In this document: piece after piece, positions 35,129-44,452 of the stretch
Numbering within the stretch: position 1 is the first letter of the stretch
Layout of the letters: each line of letters opens with the position of its first letter
Source of the DNA: Hallella mizrahii
GTDB taxonomy: Bacteria; Bacteroidota; Bacteroidia; Bacteroidales; Bacteroidaceae
Length of the DNA stretch: 64,000 bases
Direction of reading: 5' to 3'
Assembly (NCBI RefSeq): GCF_009695775.1
Contig: NZ_VUNG01000006.1
Location: 1 to 64,000, forward strand
Notes under the pieces: model-generated
The model's input: only the letters and a program-made list of their open reading frames with translations
What the model was told of the DNA's origin: nothing
Databases searched by the model: none
Position numbers and translations under genes: made by a program

Positions 35129-35515
35129 ATGAACATGGTTTCCGCTTTCCAGAAAGTTGTTTTTCACAACTATTGCAATTTCAACGGCCGTGCGCGTCGT
35201 CCCGAGTACTGGTGGTTTGCTCTTGACTCTTTCATCATTGGCATTGTGCTTGCTGCCATTAACGAGTGGGCGGTGTCGTCAGGTGATTTCGTTGCCATCG
35301 TGTTGACGAGTATCTTCTACTATGGCATCTCGTTGGCACTGTTGCTGCCGAGTCTCGGAGTAGCTTGGCGCCGTCTCCACGACATAGGTAAGGGTGGACA
35401 GTGGTACTGGATCTGCCTCATCCCCATCATTGGCTTCATTTGGCTCATCGTGTTGCTTTGCCAGCCGAGCGAACCGCAGGAGAACCGCTTCGGATCTGAG
35501 TTGGAAGAAGAATAA
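35129..35515 (+). CDS. DUF805 family inner-membrane protein
   Basis: This 128-aa protein of the DUF805 family is recognisable by the opening FNGRARRPEYWWF and the later WRRLHDIGKGGQWYW block, before the last hydrophobic helix (LIPIIGFIWLIVLLC). There are three or four helices in total. The ATG at 35129 is the natural start. Function is unknown; family members are common small membrane proteins in Bacteroidetes and Proteobacteria. Confidence 0.87.
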   Translation: MNMVSAFQKVVFHNYCNFNGRARRPEYWWFALDSFIIGIVLAAINEWAVSSGDFVAIVLTSIFYYGISLALLLPSLGVAWRRLHDIGKGGQWYWICLIPIIGFIWLIVLLCQPSEPQENRFGSELEEE

Positions 35516-35520
35516 GAAAT

Positions 35521-35685
35521 AAAAAACACAGCCCCGGAATCACTTCCAAGGCTGTGCTATCTTAATTGTGAAAAATCTAAAGATAAATTGAGCGACTCTC
35601 CGCTCAAAGTGTTATCACAATCTTAAAACCTAATAACTAAAAACCTAAATCTATTACTAACCTAAACAATCTATTAACCTTTTGA
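35521..35685 (-). ncRNA. Candidate small RNA of about 165 nt (leftward)
   Basis: A minus-strand -7 box TACCTTTG (35698-35691) has ATTG at the correct 24-bp spacing upstream. The transcript has no ORF and is U-rich with TTAG/GGTT repeats. It carries a GAGCG/CGCTC stem and ends in a strong terminator: CACAGCC / GGCTGTG with inner GGAA/TTCC, followed by six T (35521-35556). It runs toward the DUF805 gene and could also overlap its 3' UTR. No RNA family recognised. Confidence 0.5.
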
Positions 35686-35867
35686 CGATGCAAAGGTACT
35701 AAGTCCTTGGCAATCCCACAATTTATTTTCTACATAAAAACCGAATTTTGTTGTTTAATTGATTTATGTCAAATGCTGTGCGCGGTAACACTATAGGTAA
35801 TTGTTATTAATACTTAAATCCCCAATAAATACTTTTATAAACTCTTGGCAGTAAGCGCAAAAAACAC

Positions 35868-35875
35868 TAACTTTG
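35868..35875 (+). promoter_or_regulatory. -7 box of the rightward small-RNA candidate
   Basis: TAACTTTG, with a weak CTTGG at the -33 position (about 35844). It starts an ORF-free interval that ends in a terminator. Confidence 0.5.
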
Positions 35876-35880
35876 TGATA

Positions 35881-36027
35881 GATAAAAAAAAGAAATGTAG
35901 AAGTAGTAAACGTCATTAAGTGACGTGTAACATAAGCAATAAGAAATTTTGATTTGTTTTAGTAGATTAGTTTTTAAGTAGTTTGTTTTTTGGGAATCGG
36001 TTGTCGTGAGACACCCGATTTTTTTTG
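35881..36027 (+). ncRNA. Candidate small RNA of about 147 nt (rightward)
   Basis: Between the -7 box at 35868 and a strong terminator lies an ORF-free, U-rich segment. The terminator is AATCGGTTGTC at 35995-36005 against 36010-36020, with one mismatch, a GTGA loop, then eight T. A perfect ACGTCA/TGACGT stem lies near the 5' end. It is divergent from the candidate at 35521-35685 and similar in composition. The interval 35516-36073 otherwise has no gene. Confidence 0.5.
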
Positions 36028-36073
36028 TGTCTGACCACATCCTGCGTAGGTGGGGTGAGATTTGTCGGCTTTG

Positions 36074-36904
36074 TTATCCTTCGAAATGATATTTGTCCTT
36101 TAGCGCCTTGTAATCTTCTTGTGCCTTGTGAAGAAACTGCTGGTATTCGGCAGACTGAGGGTCGAAGGGGTGGTGCTCAAGGGCTTTGCGGATGGGGTGC
36201 CACTGCTCAAGGAAATGGAGCGTGGCAGGAGAGAAATAGGTGTCGGCCATGCGCTCGTAGATATAGCTGACAGCCTGCTCGGTGGGGTGGAGCATGTCTT
36301 GCTGATAGAATCGGTAGTCGCGGAGCTCATCGTTGACAATCTCGTAGGAAGGAAAATAGGCAACCGTCGGGTCATCAAACGTTTTGATGACCTGGTCGAC
36401 AGCCAACAGCAGTGTGGCTTTGGACAGCTGACTGCCGTGATAGCCGTATTTTCGGTAGCGGATAGGACTCACGGTGAGCAGAAAACGCGTCAAGGGAAAG
36501 GAAGAGCGAATCTGTCGGATCGCCTCAGAAAGTGCATCGGCACACTGGCTGACAGTCAGCTGCTCTTCATGGAAAAGCTTTTGCGGCCGCTTCTGACAGT
36601 TATCCACGATCTCACCCGTGGCGATGAGCCGGTAGACGTGATTCGTGCCGAGCGTGAAGACAGCAGTACTTGGCTCATCAGTGCTGAAGGGCAGCTGACC
36701 GGCATCGCTAAGTCGCTTCACGGTATGGAGCACACTCACTGGATTGTACATCACACCGAAAGGATTGACCATCGCGCGGAATTTCTCTTCCTTGAACCGC
36801 TTGCCGATGTTGTCGGCAAAGCACGATCCCACGAAGAGCATCCGCTCGCAAGGATCGATCTGCCACGGTGAGGGCGAAATGGTGACGGGTGTGGTGAACT
36901 GCAT
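36074..36904 (-). CDS. GSCFA domain protein
   Basis: This 276-aa protein is of the GSCFA family, named for the motif seen here as FVGSCFADNIG near residues 25-35. The rest (FTLGTNHVYRL, LLTVSPIRY, YFPSYEIVND, DMLHPTEQAV) follows the SGNH-hydrolase-like pattern: Ser early, Asp/His in a late DMLHP block. It may therefore be an esterase or acyltransferase, but no substrate is established. The ATG at 36904 lies 14 bp after the uvrA stop, so the two genes are cotranscribed. Confidence 0.85.
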   Translation of the reverse strand: MQFTTPVTISPSPWQIDPCERMLFVGSCFADNIGKRFKEEKFRAMVNPFGVMYNPVSVLHTVKRLSDAGQLPFSTDEPSTAVFTLGTNHVYRLIATGEIVDNCQKRPQKLFHEEQLTVSQCADALSEAIRQIRSSFPLTRFLLTVSPIRYRKYGYHGSQLSKATLLLAVDQVIKTFDDPTVAYFPSYEIVNDELRDYRFYQQDMLHPTEQAVSYIYERMADTYFSPATLHFLEQWHPIRKALEHHPFDPQSAEYQQFLHKAQEDYKALKDKYHFEG

Positions 36905-36918
36905 GGCTGTGTTTCTTA

Positions 36919-39795
36919 TCAAATCTTGTTGTCGGATTTTGCTTTCTCTAATATTGCCTTTAGGAACCGTGGTGTGTAGCCCAGTTTGCACTCGGCCACC
37001 TCTTCCGGCGTACCCTTGGAGAGCACCTGACCACCGCCACGTCCACCTTCCGGTCCCATGTCGATGATATAGTCGGCCAACTTGATCACGTCGAGGTTGT
37101 GCTCGATGATGATCACCGTGTTGCCACGGCTGACGAGTTTTTCCAAGACCGCCATGAGTATGCGGATGTCCTCGAAGTGCAGACCCGTTGTCGGCTCGTC
37201 GAGGATGTAGAGTGTCTTGCCTGTGTCGCGCTTGCTGAGCTCTGTAGCAAGTTTCACGCGTTGGCTCTCACCACCGGAGAGCGTCGTGGAGCTCTGTCCG
37301 AGTTTGATGTATCCGAGTCCCACGTCCTGCAGTGCTTTGATCTTAGGCAGGATGGTCGGCACGTTCTCGAAGAACTCTACGGCTTGGTTGATCGTCATGT
37401 CGAGCACGTCGGCTATGGACTTGCCTTTGTAGCGCACCTCCAGTGTCTCGCGGTTGTAGCGTTTGCCGTGGCACACCTCACAGGGTACATAGACGTTGGG
37501 CATGAAGTTCATCTCTATCGTCTTGTAGCCGTTGCCGCCGCAAGCCTCGCAGCGGCCGCCCTTGACATTGAACGAGAAGCGTCCCGGCTTATAGCCACGG
37601 ATCTTAGCCTCGGGCAATTCCACAAACAGATTGCGGATGTCGCTGAACACGCCTGTGTAGGTAGCAGGGTTGGAGCGCGGTGTGCGGCCGATAGGACTTT
37701 GGTCGACGTTGACCACCTTGTCGATGTTGTCGATGCCGTCGATGCTGTCGTAGGGCATCGGCTTTTTGAGCGAACGGTAGAAGTGCTGCGAGAGGATAGG
37801 CTGCAAGGTCTCGTTGATGAGCGTGGACTTACCCGATCCCGATACACCGGTGACCACGGTCAGCGTGCCGAGCGGGAAGGAGACATCGATATGTTTCAGG
37901 TTGTTGCCCGACGCACCGTGGATGGTGATCATCTTGCCATTGCCTTTTCGGCGCTCGGCCGGAATCTCGATGGCGCGCTCACCATTGAGATACTGAGCGG
38001 TGAGCGTGTCGGTCTTGAGCATCTCTTCCGGTGTACCTTCGAAGACCTCCTCACCGCCTTTGCGTCCCGCCTTCGGTCCGATGTCGACAATCCAGTCGGC
38101 GGCGCGCATCATGTCCTCGTCGTGCTCGACGACGACGACGGTGTTGCCTTGGTCGCGCAGTTCCTTGAGCGAGTTGATGAGCCGCTCATTGTCGCGCTGG
38201 TGCAGTCCGATGCTGGGCTCGTCGAGGATATAGAGCACGTTGACGAGCTGAGAGCCGATCTGTGTAGCCAGACGTATGCGTTGGCTCTCACCGCCCGAGA
38301 GCGTTGCCGACTGGCGGTTGAGGGAGAGGTAGTTAAGCCCCACGTCGAGGAGGAACGACACGCGCGAGCGCAATTCCTTGATGATCTCGTGGGCAATGCG
38401 CTTCTTGCCTTCTTCGAGATGATCCTCGACCTGGTCGAGCCAGTCGCGCAGCAAGTCGATGTCGAGATTGCTGACCTCGCTGATGTCCTTGTCCCAGACA
38501 CGATAGGCAAGGGCTTCTTTTTTCAGCCGTTTGCCATGGCAGGCGGGACACTCCTTGTCGGCCAGAAACTGTGAAGCCCATTTCTGTCCGGCTGCGCTGT
38601 CGTCGCTCTCGATGAGCGTACGCAGGTATTTCACGATGCCGTCAAAGGCCACGAAGTAGTCCGTTGAGGTGTGCACCTTGTCTTTGTCGATGCGTATCTC
38701 TTCGAGCGAGCCGTTCATCAGTTCGTCGACAGCGTCCTCGGGTATGTCCTTGAAAGGTGTCTTGAGGTTGCAGTCGTATTTGCTGAGTATCGACTCTATC
38801 TGCCAGAAGATCATCTGGTTCTTGTATTTGCCCAGTGGTGCGATGGCCCCTTGGTGGATGGAGAGAGTAGGGTCGGGTACCACCTTTTTCATGTCCACCT
38901 CGCTGACCACGCCGAGTCCTTTGCAGTGAGGACAGGCACCTTCTGGTGAGTTGAACGAGAAGATGTTCGGAGCAGGGTCGCCGTAGGACAGGCCCGTGGC
39001 GGGATCCATCAGTCGTTTGGAAAAGTTTCGGCACTCGCCCGTCTCCTTGTCGAGCATCATGATGGCACCGTCGCCCTGCCGCATGGCCGTGGCAATGGTC
39101 TGCGCCAGTCGCTCGCCGTCGTCGGGTCGGACGCGGAGCTTGTCGATGACCACCTCGATGTTATGGTTTTTGTATCGGTCGGTCTTCATGCCGCGTGCGA
39201 TCTCTTTGATCTCGCCGTCCACGCGGACATAAAGGTAGCCTTTGCGGCGCAGGCTCTCGAAGAGCTCGCGGTAGTGGCCTTTGCGCTGGCGGACGAGGGG
39301 CGCAAGGATATACACTGCCTTGTCGGCATAGTCGTGGAGGATCATGTCGACGATTTTCTCCTCAGTGTATTTCACCATCTTCTGTCCGCTGAGATAGCTG
39401 TAGGCCGTACCGGCGCGTGCGTAGAGCAGTCTGAGGTAGTCGTAGATCTCCGTCGTGGTGCCCACTGTGGAGCGTGGATTCTTGTTTGTTGTTTTCTGCT
39501 CGATGCTGATTACGGGGCTCAGTCCCGTGATCTTGTCGACATCGGGTCGCTGCATGTTGCCCAGAAAATTGCGGGCGTAGGCCGAAAACGTCTCTATGTA
39601 TCGGCGCTGTCCTTCAGCGTAGATGGTGTCAAAGGCCAGTGACGACTTTCCCGACCCCGAGAGTCCGGTGATCACCGTGAGTGAGCCGCGCGGAATCTTC
39701 ACGTCGATGTTTTTCAGATTGTGGACGCGTGCGCCATAGACGTCGATCCATCCGTTCTGGAACTGAGGGTAGAGACTTCTGTCTTTCTTATTCAT
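36919..39795 (-). CDS. uvrA: Excinuclease ABC subunit A
   Basis: This 958-aa damage-recognition ATPase of nucleotide-excision repair is full length. Two ABC modules are complete: Walker [10 protein letters not shown] and GVSGSGKST, signature LSGGESQRI and LSGGESQRV, and Walker [12 protein letters not shown] and [11 protein letters not shown]. Zinc-binding cysteines are present as [17 protein letters not shown], and CEACGGNG with CEVCHGKRY. It overlaps the upstream T9SS-cargo gene by 8 bp and is followed by the GSCFA gene. This is a leftward three-gene unit with no obvious functional link. Confidence 0.97.
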   Translation of the reverse strand: MNKKDRSLYPQFQNGWIDVYGARVHNLKNIDVKIPRGSLTVITGLSGSGKSSLAFDTIYAEGQRRYIETFSAYARNFLGNMQRPDVDKITGLSPVISIEQKTTNKNPRSTVGTTTEIYDYLRLLYARAGTAYSYLSGQKMVKYTEEKIVDMILHDYADKAVYILAPLVRQRKGHYRELFESLRRKGYLYVRVDGEIKEIARGMKTDRYKNHNIEVVIDKLRVRPDDGERLAQTIATAMRQGDGAIMMLDKETGECRNFSKRLMDPATGLSYGDPAPNIFSFNSPEGACPHCKGLGVVSEVDMKKVVPDPTLSIHQGAIAPLGKYKNQMIFWQIESILSKYDCNLKTPFKDIPEDAVDELMNGSLEEIRIDKDKVHTSTDYFVAFDGIVKYLRTLIESDDSAAGQKWASQFLADKECPACHGKRLKKEALAYRVWDKDISEVSNLDIDLLRDWLDQVEDHLEEGKKRIAHEIIKELRSRVSFLLDVGLNYLSLNRQSATLSGGESQRIRLATQIGSQLVNVLYILDEPSIGLHQRDNERLINSLKELRDQGNTVVVVEHDEDMMRAADWIVDIGPKAGRKGGEEVFEGTPEEMLKTDTLTAQYLNGERAIEIPAERRKGNGKMITIHGASGNNLKHIDVSFPLGTLTVVTGVSGSGKSTLINETLQPILSQHFYRSLKKPMPYDSIDGIDNIDKVVNVDQSPIGRTPRSNPATYTGVFSDIRNLFVELPEAKIRGYKPGRFSFNVKGGRCEACGGNGYKTIEMNFMPNVYVPCEVCHGKRYNRETLEVRYKGKSIADVLDMTINQAVEFFENVPTILPKIKALQDVGLGYIKLGQSSTTLSGGESQRVKLATELSKRDTGKTLYILDEPTTGLHFEDIRILMAVLEKLVSRGNTVIIIEHNLDVIKLADYIIDMGPEGGRGGGQVLSKGTPEEVAECKLGYTPRFLKAILEKAKSDNKI

Positions 39796-40510
39796 TGCTG
39801 TTGCTTGTCGTTTCTGAGTATCCGCGTAACAAGTTCACGTCACGCTTGATATGATAGTTTCGCCCGTCGGCACCTTTGGCCTTGACAAGCACGTAATAAA
39901 CACCCTGCGCTACGTCCTTGCCGTGGAATTTGCCGTCCCATCCTCCTGCAGGGTCGTCCCAGGAGTATAGTTTTTGTCCCCATCGGTTGAAGATAGTGGC
40001 ATGGAACTCCACGATGCTCTTGTATCCGCTCTTGGCCTGGTAGGTGTCGTTGATGCCGTCGCCGTTGGGCGAGAAGGCGTTGGGCATTTCCAGTTTGCTT
40101 TCCGCGATGGATATGGAGAGCGGTGTGCCCTCGCTCTGCCAGTAAGTATCGGTATAGGCGATGGTGTCATTGCCCTGCACAAAGGTGGCCCAGAGCTCCA
40201 CGAGATGTGTGCCGGCCTTGGTGAACGTGTACTGCGTGTCGGTCTCATATCTGACGAGATAGGGATTGGAACGCTGGCCTTCGAGGTAGAAATGCCATTC
40301 ATAGTGTGCGTTCCACCCTTCGGTATCGGTGGCATTGGCGTGGAAAGAGGCTGCCAGGGGAGCTTGGTCATCGGCAGAGGTCACGGTTTGCTCGTTGCCC
40401 TCGCTGTCGGTATAGGTAAACGATGGGGCGATGGCGGGTGTTGACTGTGCCAAGCTGAGCAGTGGGCAGGCCGTCAGGAGTGCGGAGATGATGATGTGAG
40501 TGATGTTCAT
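39788..40510 (-). CDS. Exported protein with T9SS type B sorting domain
   Basis: This 240-aa protein has a signal peptide at residues 1-22 (ATG at 40510). A PKD/Ig-like beta domain occupies about 25-130. The last roughly 85 residues are a gliding-motility-associated C-terminal (CHU_C, type B) domain: PNAFSPNGDGINDTY, IFNRWGQKLYSW, GWDGKFHG and GVYYVLVKAKG. This marks a type IX secretion substrate for the cell surface. The promoter is TAACTTTG on the minus strand at 40536-40529. It overlaps uvrA by 8 bp. Confidence 0.9.
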   Translation of the reverse strand: MNITHIIISALLTACPLLSLAQSTPAIAPSFTYTDSEGNEQTVTSADDQAPLAASFHANATDTEGWNAHYEWHFYLEGQRSNPYLVRYETDTQYTFTKAGTHLVELWATFVQGNDTIAYTDTYWQSEGTPLSISIAESKLEMPNAFSPNGDGINDTYQAKSGYKSIVEFHATIFNRWGQKLYSWDDPAGGWDGKFHGKDVAQGVYYVLVKAKGADGRNYHIKRDVNLLRGYSETTSNSNE

Positions 40511-40643
40511 TACGATAATCGGTTGATGCAAAGTTAGTGATTTTTATAGGAAATGAAGTGTAGATACGGATATTTTTTGTATTTTTGCAAATGATTATTC
40601 TTAGAAGTATTCATTCATACGATTATAAAAAGAAAAGATAGAA

Positions 40644-42017
40644 ATGATTCAGCGTTTTTCAGGCAGAGCATCCCGTTGGTGGCTGCTTTTGCTGTGTCTG
40701 TTTTTTGTAGTGACGGTCCCTGCTTGTGCACAAGACACGTCCAATCATATCTATAAGGTGAAGAAGAGTGACACACTCTATGGCATCGCCCACTATCACG
40801 GCATCACCGTAGATCAGCTGATCAATGCCAATCCAGAGATGAAACTGCCGGGCTACCAGCTCCATAAGGGTGATCACCTCTATATACCTGCTCCCCAGAA
40901 TGCTGCTGCTACAAGCAGCACGGTCAATACTCCCGTGACCTCAGGCACTACTTCCAAGCAGGGCAAGGTGCTGCGCGTGGGTGTGGCGCTGCCCCTGCAC
41001 AATGTCGACGGCGACGGCAAGCGCATGGTCGAATACTATCGCGGCATTCTCTTGGCTTGCGACAGCCTGAAACGGGCTGGATATTCCATCGATATTCACT
41101 CTTGGAACCTCGATGCTACGGCTGATCCCACGATCATGACACACGACCCGGCAGCCGCTCAGTGCAACATCATCTTTGGTCCTCTCTATTCCGTACAGGT
41201 GCATGCGTTGGCTGAATTCTGCAAAGCACGCGACATCAAACTCGTCATACCGTTCTCCATCTCCGGTGACGACGTGACCAGCTATGCCCAGATCTTTCAG
41301 GTTTGGCAAAGCGACGACAAACTCAACAATAACGCCATCGAGGCGTTTCTCAAACGCTATAAAGACGCGCGTGTCGTGCTCATCGACTGCAACGACAAGA
41401 CTTCCAAGAAGGGCAGCTTCACATTTGGCCTGCGCAACAGACTCTCCGCCCTTGGGCAGGAATATCGGGTGACGAACCTCAACAGCAGTCTGGACATGTT
41501 TGGAAAAGCCTTTGACATGAACCGCCTCAACGTGGTGGTGCTCAACACCGGGCGCTCGCCCGAGCTCAATCAGGCAATTGCCAAGCTGAGAACGCTGCGT
41601 GCCCAGCAGCATGGCTTGCGGGTGGCTCTCTTCGGCTACAACGAGTGGCTGATGTATGCACCGGGCAATGTTGATACGTTCTGCTCTTTCGATACCTGCG
41701 TGCCCTCCTATTATTATTACAACAGTATGGATCCGCGTACGAAAACTTTGGAGGCAGAATATCAGAAATGGTTCCACCAGCAGCCGATGTATGCTTATCC
41801 GCGATTCTTCCTCACTGGCTACGACCATGCACAGTTCTTCCTCCGTGGACTGGCCAAATACGGCAAAGCCTTCAAGGGTACAGTGGGACAGAGTACTTAC
41901 CGGCCTTTCCAGACTCCACTCGTCTTTAAGCAGGTGGGAGACAAAGGCATGCAGAACGACAACTTCCAGCTGATCCATTTTGCAACCGGCGGTCGCATCG
42001 AGTCACTCACCTATTAA
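40644..42017 (+). CDS. LysM protein with periplasmic-binding-protein-like domain
   Basis: This is a 457-aa exported protein with a signal at residues 1-29 (ending ACA/QDT). One LysM domain (about 35-80: YKVKKSDTLYGIAHYHGITV, YIPAP) binds peptidoglycan. A Ser/Thr-rich linker leads to a type I periplasmic-binding fold (about 108-457: RVGVALPLHNVDGDGKRMVE, CNIIFGPLYSVQV, VVLIDCNDK). Related Bacteroidetes proteins pair LysM with an ABC-type ligand-binding domain but have no permease nearby. It is followed after 18 bp by the PorT-like gene. Confidence 0.85.
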   Translation: MIQRFSGRASRWWLLLLCLFFVVTVPACAQDTSNHIYKVKKSDTLYGIAHYHGITVDQLINANPEMKLPGYQLHKGDHLYIPAPQNAAATSSTVNTPVTSGTTSKQGKVLRVGVALPLHNVDGDGKRMVEYYRGILLACDSLKRAGYSIDIHSWNLDATADPTIMTHDPAAAQCNIIFGPLYSVQVHALAEFCKARDIKLVIPFSISGDDVTSYAQIFQVWQSDDKLNNNAIEAFLKRYKDARVVLIDCNDKTSKKGSFTFGLRNRLSALGQEYRVTNLNSSLDMFGKAFDMNRLNVVVLNTGRSPELNQAIAKLRTLRAQQHGLRVALFGYNEWLMYAPGNVDTFCSFDTCVPSYYYYNSMDPRTKTLEAEYQKWFHQQPMYAYPRFFLTGYDHAQFFLRGLAKYGKAFKGTVGQSTYRPFQTPLVFKQVGDKGMQNDNFQLIHFATGGRIESLTY

Positions 42018-42035
42018 CATTCGAAATCATCGCAC

Positions 42036-42767
42036 ATGAAGCACCTGCTTATACTATTTCTCTTGCTGGCTCTGCCCTGGTCGCTCTCAGCGCAGATCGG
42101 CGAGCATCGCAACACCCTGTCGGTGGGACCGACAGCGGGATGGAATATCACCAACATCAGGTTCACGCCGAAAGTAGAGCAGAAAGGCTTGGGAGGCTTT
42201 TCCGGCGGCGTAGCTCTGAGATACACCGTAGAGAAGTATTTCTCCACCATCTGCTCCATACAGTTGGAGATGAACTACGCACAGATGGGTTGGAAGGAGG
42301 ATATCAAGGACATCAACGACAATCCCGTCATCAATGCCACAACGGGCGTCGCCGAAAACTACAGCCGTACCATCAACTACATCCAGGTGCCCTTCCTGGC
42401 ACACCTGGCGTGGGGCAAGGAAAAGAAAGGACTCAACTTCTTTGTCAATGCCGGACCGCAGTTGGGTGTCTGCCTCAGCGAGTCGACAAAGAGCAACTTC
42501 GATTTCGACAAGCGCAACATGGCCGACCGCGTCAGCAGCGTCGTAGCCCAGGACACGATGAAGGTGGAGCACAAGTTCGACTATGGTATCGCGGCAGGTC
42601 TCGGTGTGGAGTATACCATCCCCAGGGTTGGACACTTCTTGCTTGAGGGCCGCTACTACTATGGGCTGGGAAATATCTATGGCGACACCAAACGCGACTA
42701 TTTTGCGTCGAGCAACTATCAGACCATCAGCATCAGGCTGACTTATCTCTTTGATCTGAAGCACTAA
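42036..42767 (+). CDS. PorT-like outer-membrane beta-barrel protein
   Basis: This 243-aa protein has a signal peptide at residues 1-20 (ending LSA/QIG). An eight- to ten-stranded barrel pattern follows: SVGPTAGWNITNIRF, FSGGVALRYTVEKYF, INYIQVPFLAHLAWG, FFVNAGPQLGVCL, and ending ISIRLTYLF. This matches the PorT/outer-membrane beta-barrel (OMP_b-brl_2) family. PorT itself is a T9SS component, but this family is large, so a direct secretion role is not certain. It is cotranscribed with the LysM gene. Confidence 0.8.
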   Translation: MKHLLILFLLLALPWSLSAQIGEHRNTLSVGPTAGWNITNIRFTPKVEQKGLGGFSGGVALRYTVEKYFSTICSIQLEMNYAQMGWKEDIKDINDNPVINATTGVAENYSRTINYIQVPFLAHLAWGKEKKGLNFFVNAGPQLGVCLSESTKSNFDFDKRNMADRVSSVVAQDTMKVEHKFDYGIAAGLGVEYTIPRVGHFLLEGRYYYGLGNIYGDTKRDYFASSNYQTISIRLTYLFDLKH

Positions 42768-42813
42768 AGCAAATCAGAGTCTCGTGAATTATTAACTACA
42801 TAAATTTAATGCT

Positions 42814-44334
42814 ATGTTTGAAAATCAACCCAAAGGGCTTTATGCCTTAGCCTTAGCCAACACAGGAGAGCGTTTCGGCTACTACACGATGCTGGCTATC
42901 TTCGTGCTCTTCTTGCAGGCCAACTTCGGATGGGGTGAGGGTCTGGCCGGTACGGTCTACTCCACGTTCCTCATGCTCGTCTATTTCCTACCGATCGTCG
43001 GTGGCGCCGTGGCTGACAAGATCGGCTTCGGGCGCTGTGTGACGCTCGGCATCCTTGTCATGTTCATCGGCTATCTGCTCCTCGCCGTGCCCGCCGGCAA
43101 TGGCGTGGCTGCTATCGCGATGATGGCTGCCGCCTTGCTGCTGATCTCTGTCGGCACGTCGCTCTTCAAGGGCAACCTGCAGGTGATGGTCGGAAAGCTC
43201 TATGACGATCCCCGCTATGCTACCCAGCGTGACAACGGTTTCTCTATCTTCTATATGGCCATCAACATCGGTGCGCTCTTCGCTCCGACGGCTGCCGTGA
43301 AGCTCCATCAGTGGGCTATGGACTCGCTCCACGCTTCCGAGGCTTCGGCCTATCACTATGCCTTTGGCGTAGCCTGTGTGTCGCTGCTCGTCTCCATTCT
43401 CATCTATTATGGATTCCGTTGGACCTTCGCTTCGGTAGACAACACGGCCAAGAAAGCCGAGAACAAGGAAACCGTCGCCGAGAACACGGTGGCACAAGAG
43501 GAGACTCCAGAGGAGAAAGCTGATACTCACAGCCGACTCGTGGCTCTCTTCCTCGTTTTCGCTGTGGTCATCTTCTTCTGGATGGCATTCCATCAGAATG
43601 GTCTGACGCTGACCTATTTCGCGCGCGACTTCACGCAGACCTCCGCAACAGGTTGGGTGGGAATGCTCTTCGACGTGACTAATCTCGTGGCTGTCATCTT
43701 CATTGTCTATTCACTCTTTGGCCTGTTCCAAAGCAAGACGGGACGCGGTAAGATCATTTCCTTGGTCGTCATTCTGGCTGCTGTGGCTTATCTCGTCGTC
43801 CGTTATACCCATGAGGCTGGTGCCGTGAGCATCGAGGCTCCTATCTTCCAGCAGTTCAACCCGAGTTTCGTCGTGATGCTCACCCCGGTGAGCATGGGAC
43901 TCTTTGGCTGGCTCGCCTCCAAACAAAAGGAGCCCTCTGCGCCTCGCAAGATTGGTTTCGGTATGCTTGTCGCCGGTTTTGCTTATATGATCATGATCTG
44001 TGCCTCTGTCGGACTGAGCTATAATCTCAATGACGCGCAGCGTGTTTCTCCTCTGTGGCTCGTGACGACCTATCTCGTGCTGACCTTTGCAGAGCTGTTG
44101 CTCTCACCGATGGGCATCTCGTTTGTCAGCAAGGTGGCTCCGAAAAAATATCAGGGTCTGATGATGGGATGCTGGTTCGGTGCCACGGCAATCGGCAACT
44201 TCCTCGTCCAGATCCCTGCTTATCTGTGGAAGGCAGTGCCACTGACGATGGTCTGGGGTGTGCTCGTCGCCCTCTGCCTTGCCAGCTTCATCTTCATTTT
44301 CTCTGTGATGAAGAAGTTGGAGAAGGTCTGCTAA
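42814..44334 (+). CDS. POT/PTR2-type peptide transporter (MFS)
   Basis: This 506-aa proton-coupled oligopeptide transporter of the inner membrane has about 12-14 helices. It opens LANTGERFGYYTMLAIFVLF, the position of the POT ExxERFxYY motif. Here the first acidic residue of that motif is replaced by Asn (N-T-G-E-R). Cytoplasmic charge motif GGAVADKIGFGR and the loop-rich charged linker between the two halves (about 210-240) are present. The later helices contain LLLSPMGISFVSKVAPKKYQG, close to the family motif. The start is 46 bp after the PorT-like gene. A bidirectional terminator follows. Confidence 0.9.
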   Translation: MFENQPKGLYALALANTGERFGYYTMLAIFVLFLQANFGWGEGLAGTVYSTFLMLVYFLPIVGGAVADKIGFGRCVTLGILVMFIGYLLLAVPAGNGVAAIAMMAAALLLISVGTSLFKGNLQVMVGKLYDDPRYATQRDNGFSIFYMAINIGALFAPTAAVKLHQWAMDSLHASEASAYHYAFGVACVSLLVSILIYYGFRWTFASVDNTAKKAENKETVAENTVAQEETPEEKADTHSRLVALFLVFAVVIFFWMAFHQNGLTLTYFARDFTQTSATGWVGMLFDVTNLVAVIFIVYSLFGLFQSKTGRGKIISLVVILAAVAYLVVRYTHEAGAVSIEAPIFQQFNPSFVVMLTPVSMGLFGWLASKQKEPSAPRKIGFGMLVAGFAYMIMICASVGLSYNLNDAQRVSPLWLVTTYLVLTFAELLLSPMGISFVSKVAPKKYQGLMMGCWFGATAIGNFLVQIPAYLWKAVPLTMVWGVLVALCLASFIFIFSVMKKLEKVC

Positions 44335-44381
44335 TAGACAGCAAGTGATTCTGCCGTAAGGCAGCTATCGTACTATACAAT

Positions 44382-44422
44382 AAAAAGTCCCAGGCAACAT
44401 GATGTTGTCTGGGACTTTTTTG
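44382..44422. terminator. Bidirectional terminator between transporter and type III restriction gene
   Basis: AAAAAGTCCCAGGCAACA and its near-complement TGTTGTCTGGGACTTTTTT form a stem of about 17 bp with A and T runs on both sides. It serves both convergent genes. Confidence 0.9.
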
Positions 44423-44452
44423 TGGATGACCGGCTACGTTTTGTTGATAACA

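Noticed and set aside
37099..38574. 491-codon plus-strand ORF opposite uvrA
   Set aside because: Antisense shadow of a complete uvrA gene with typical reverse-frame composition.
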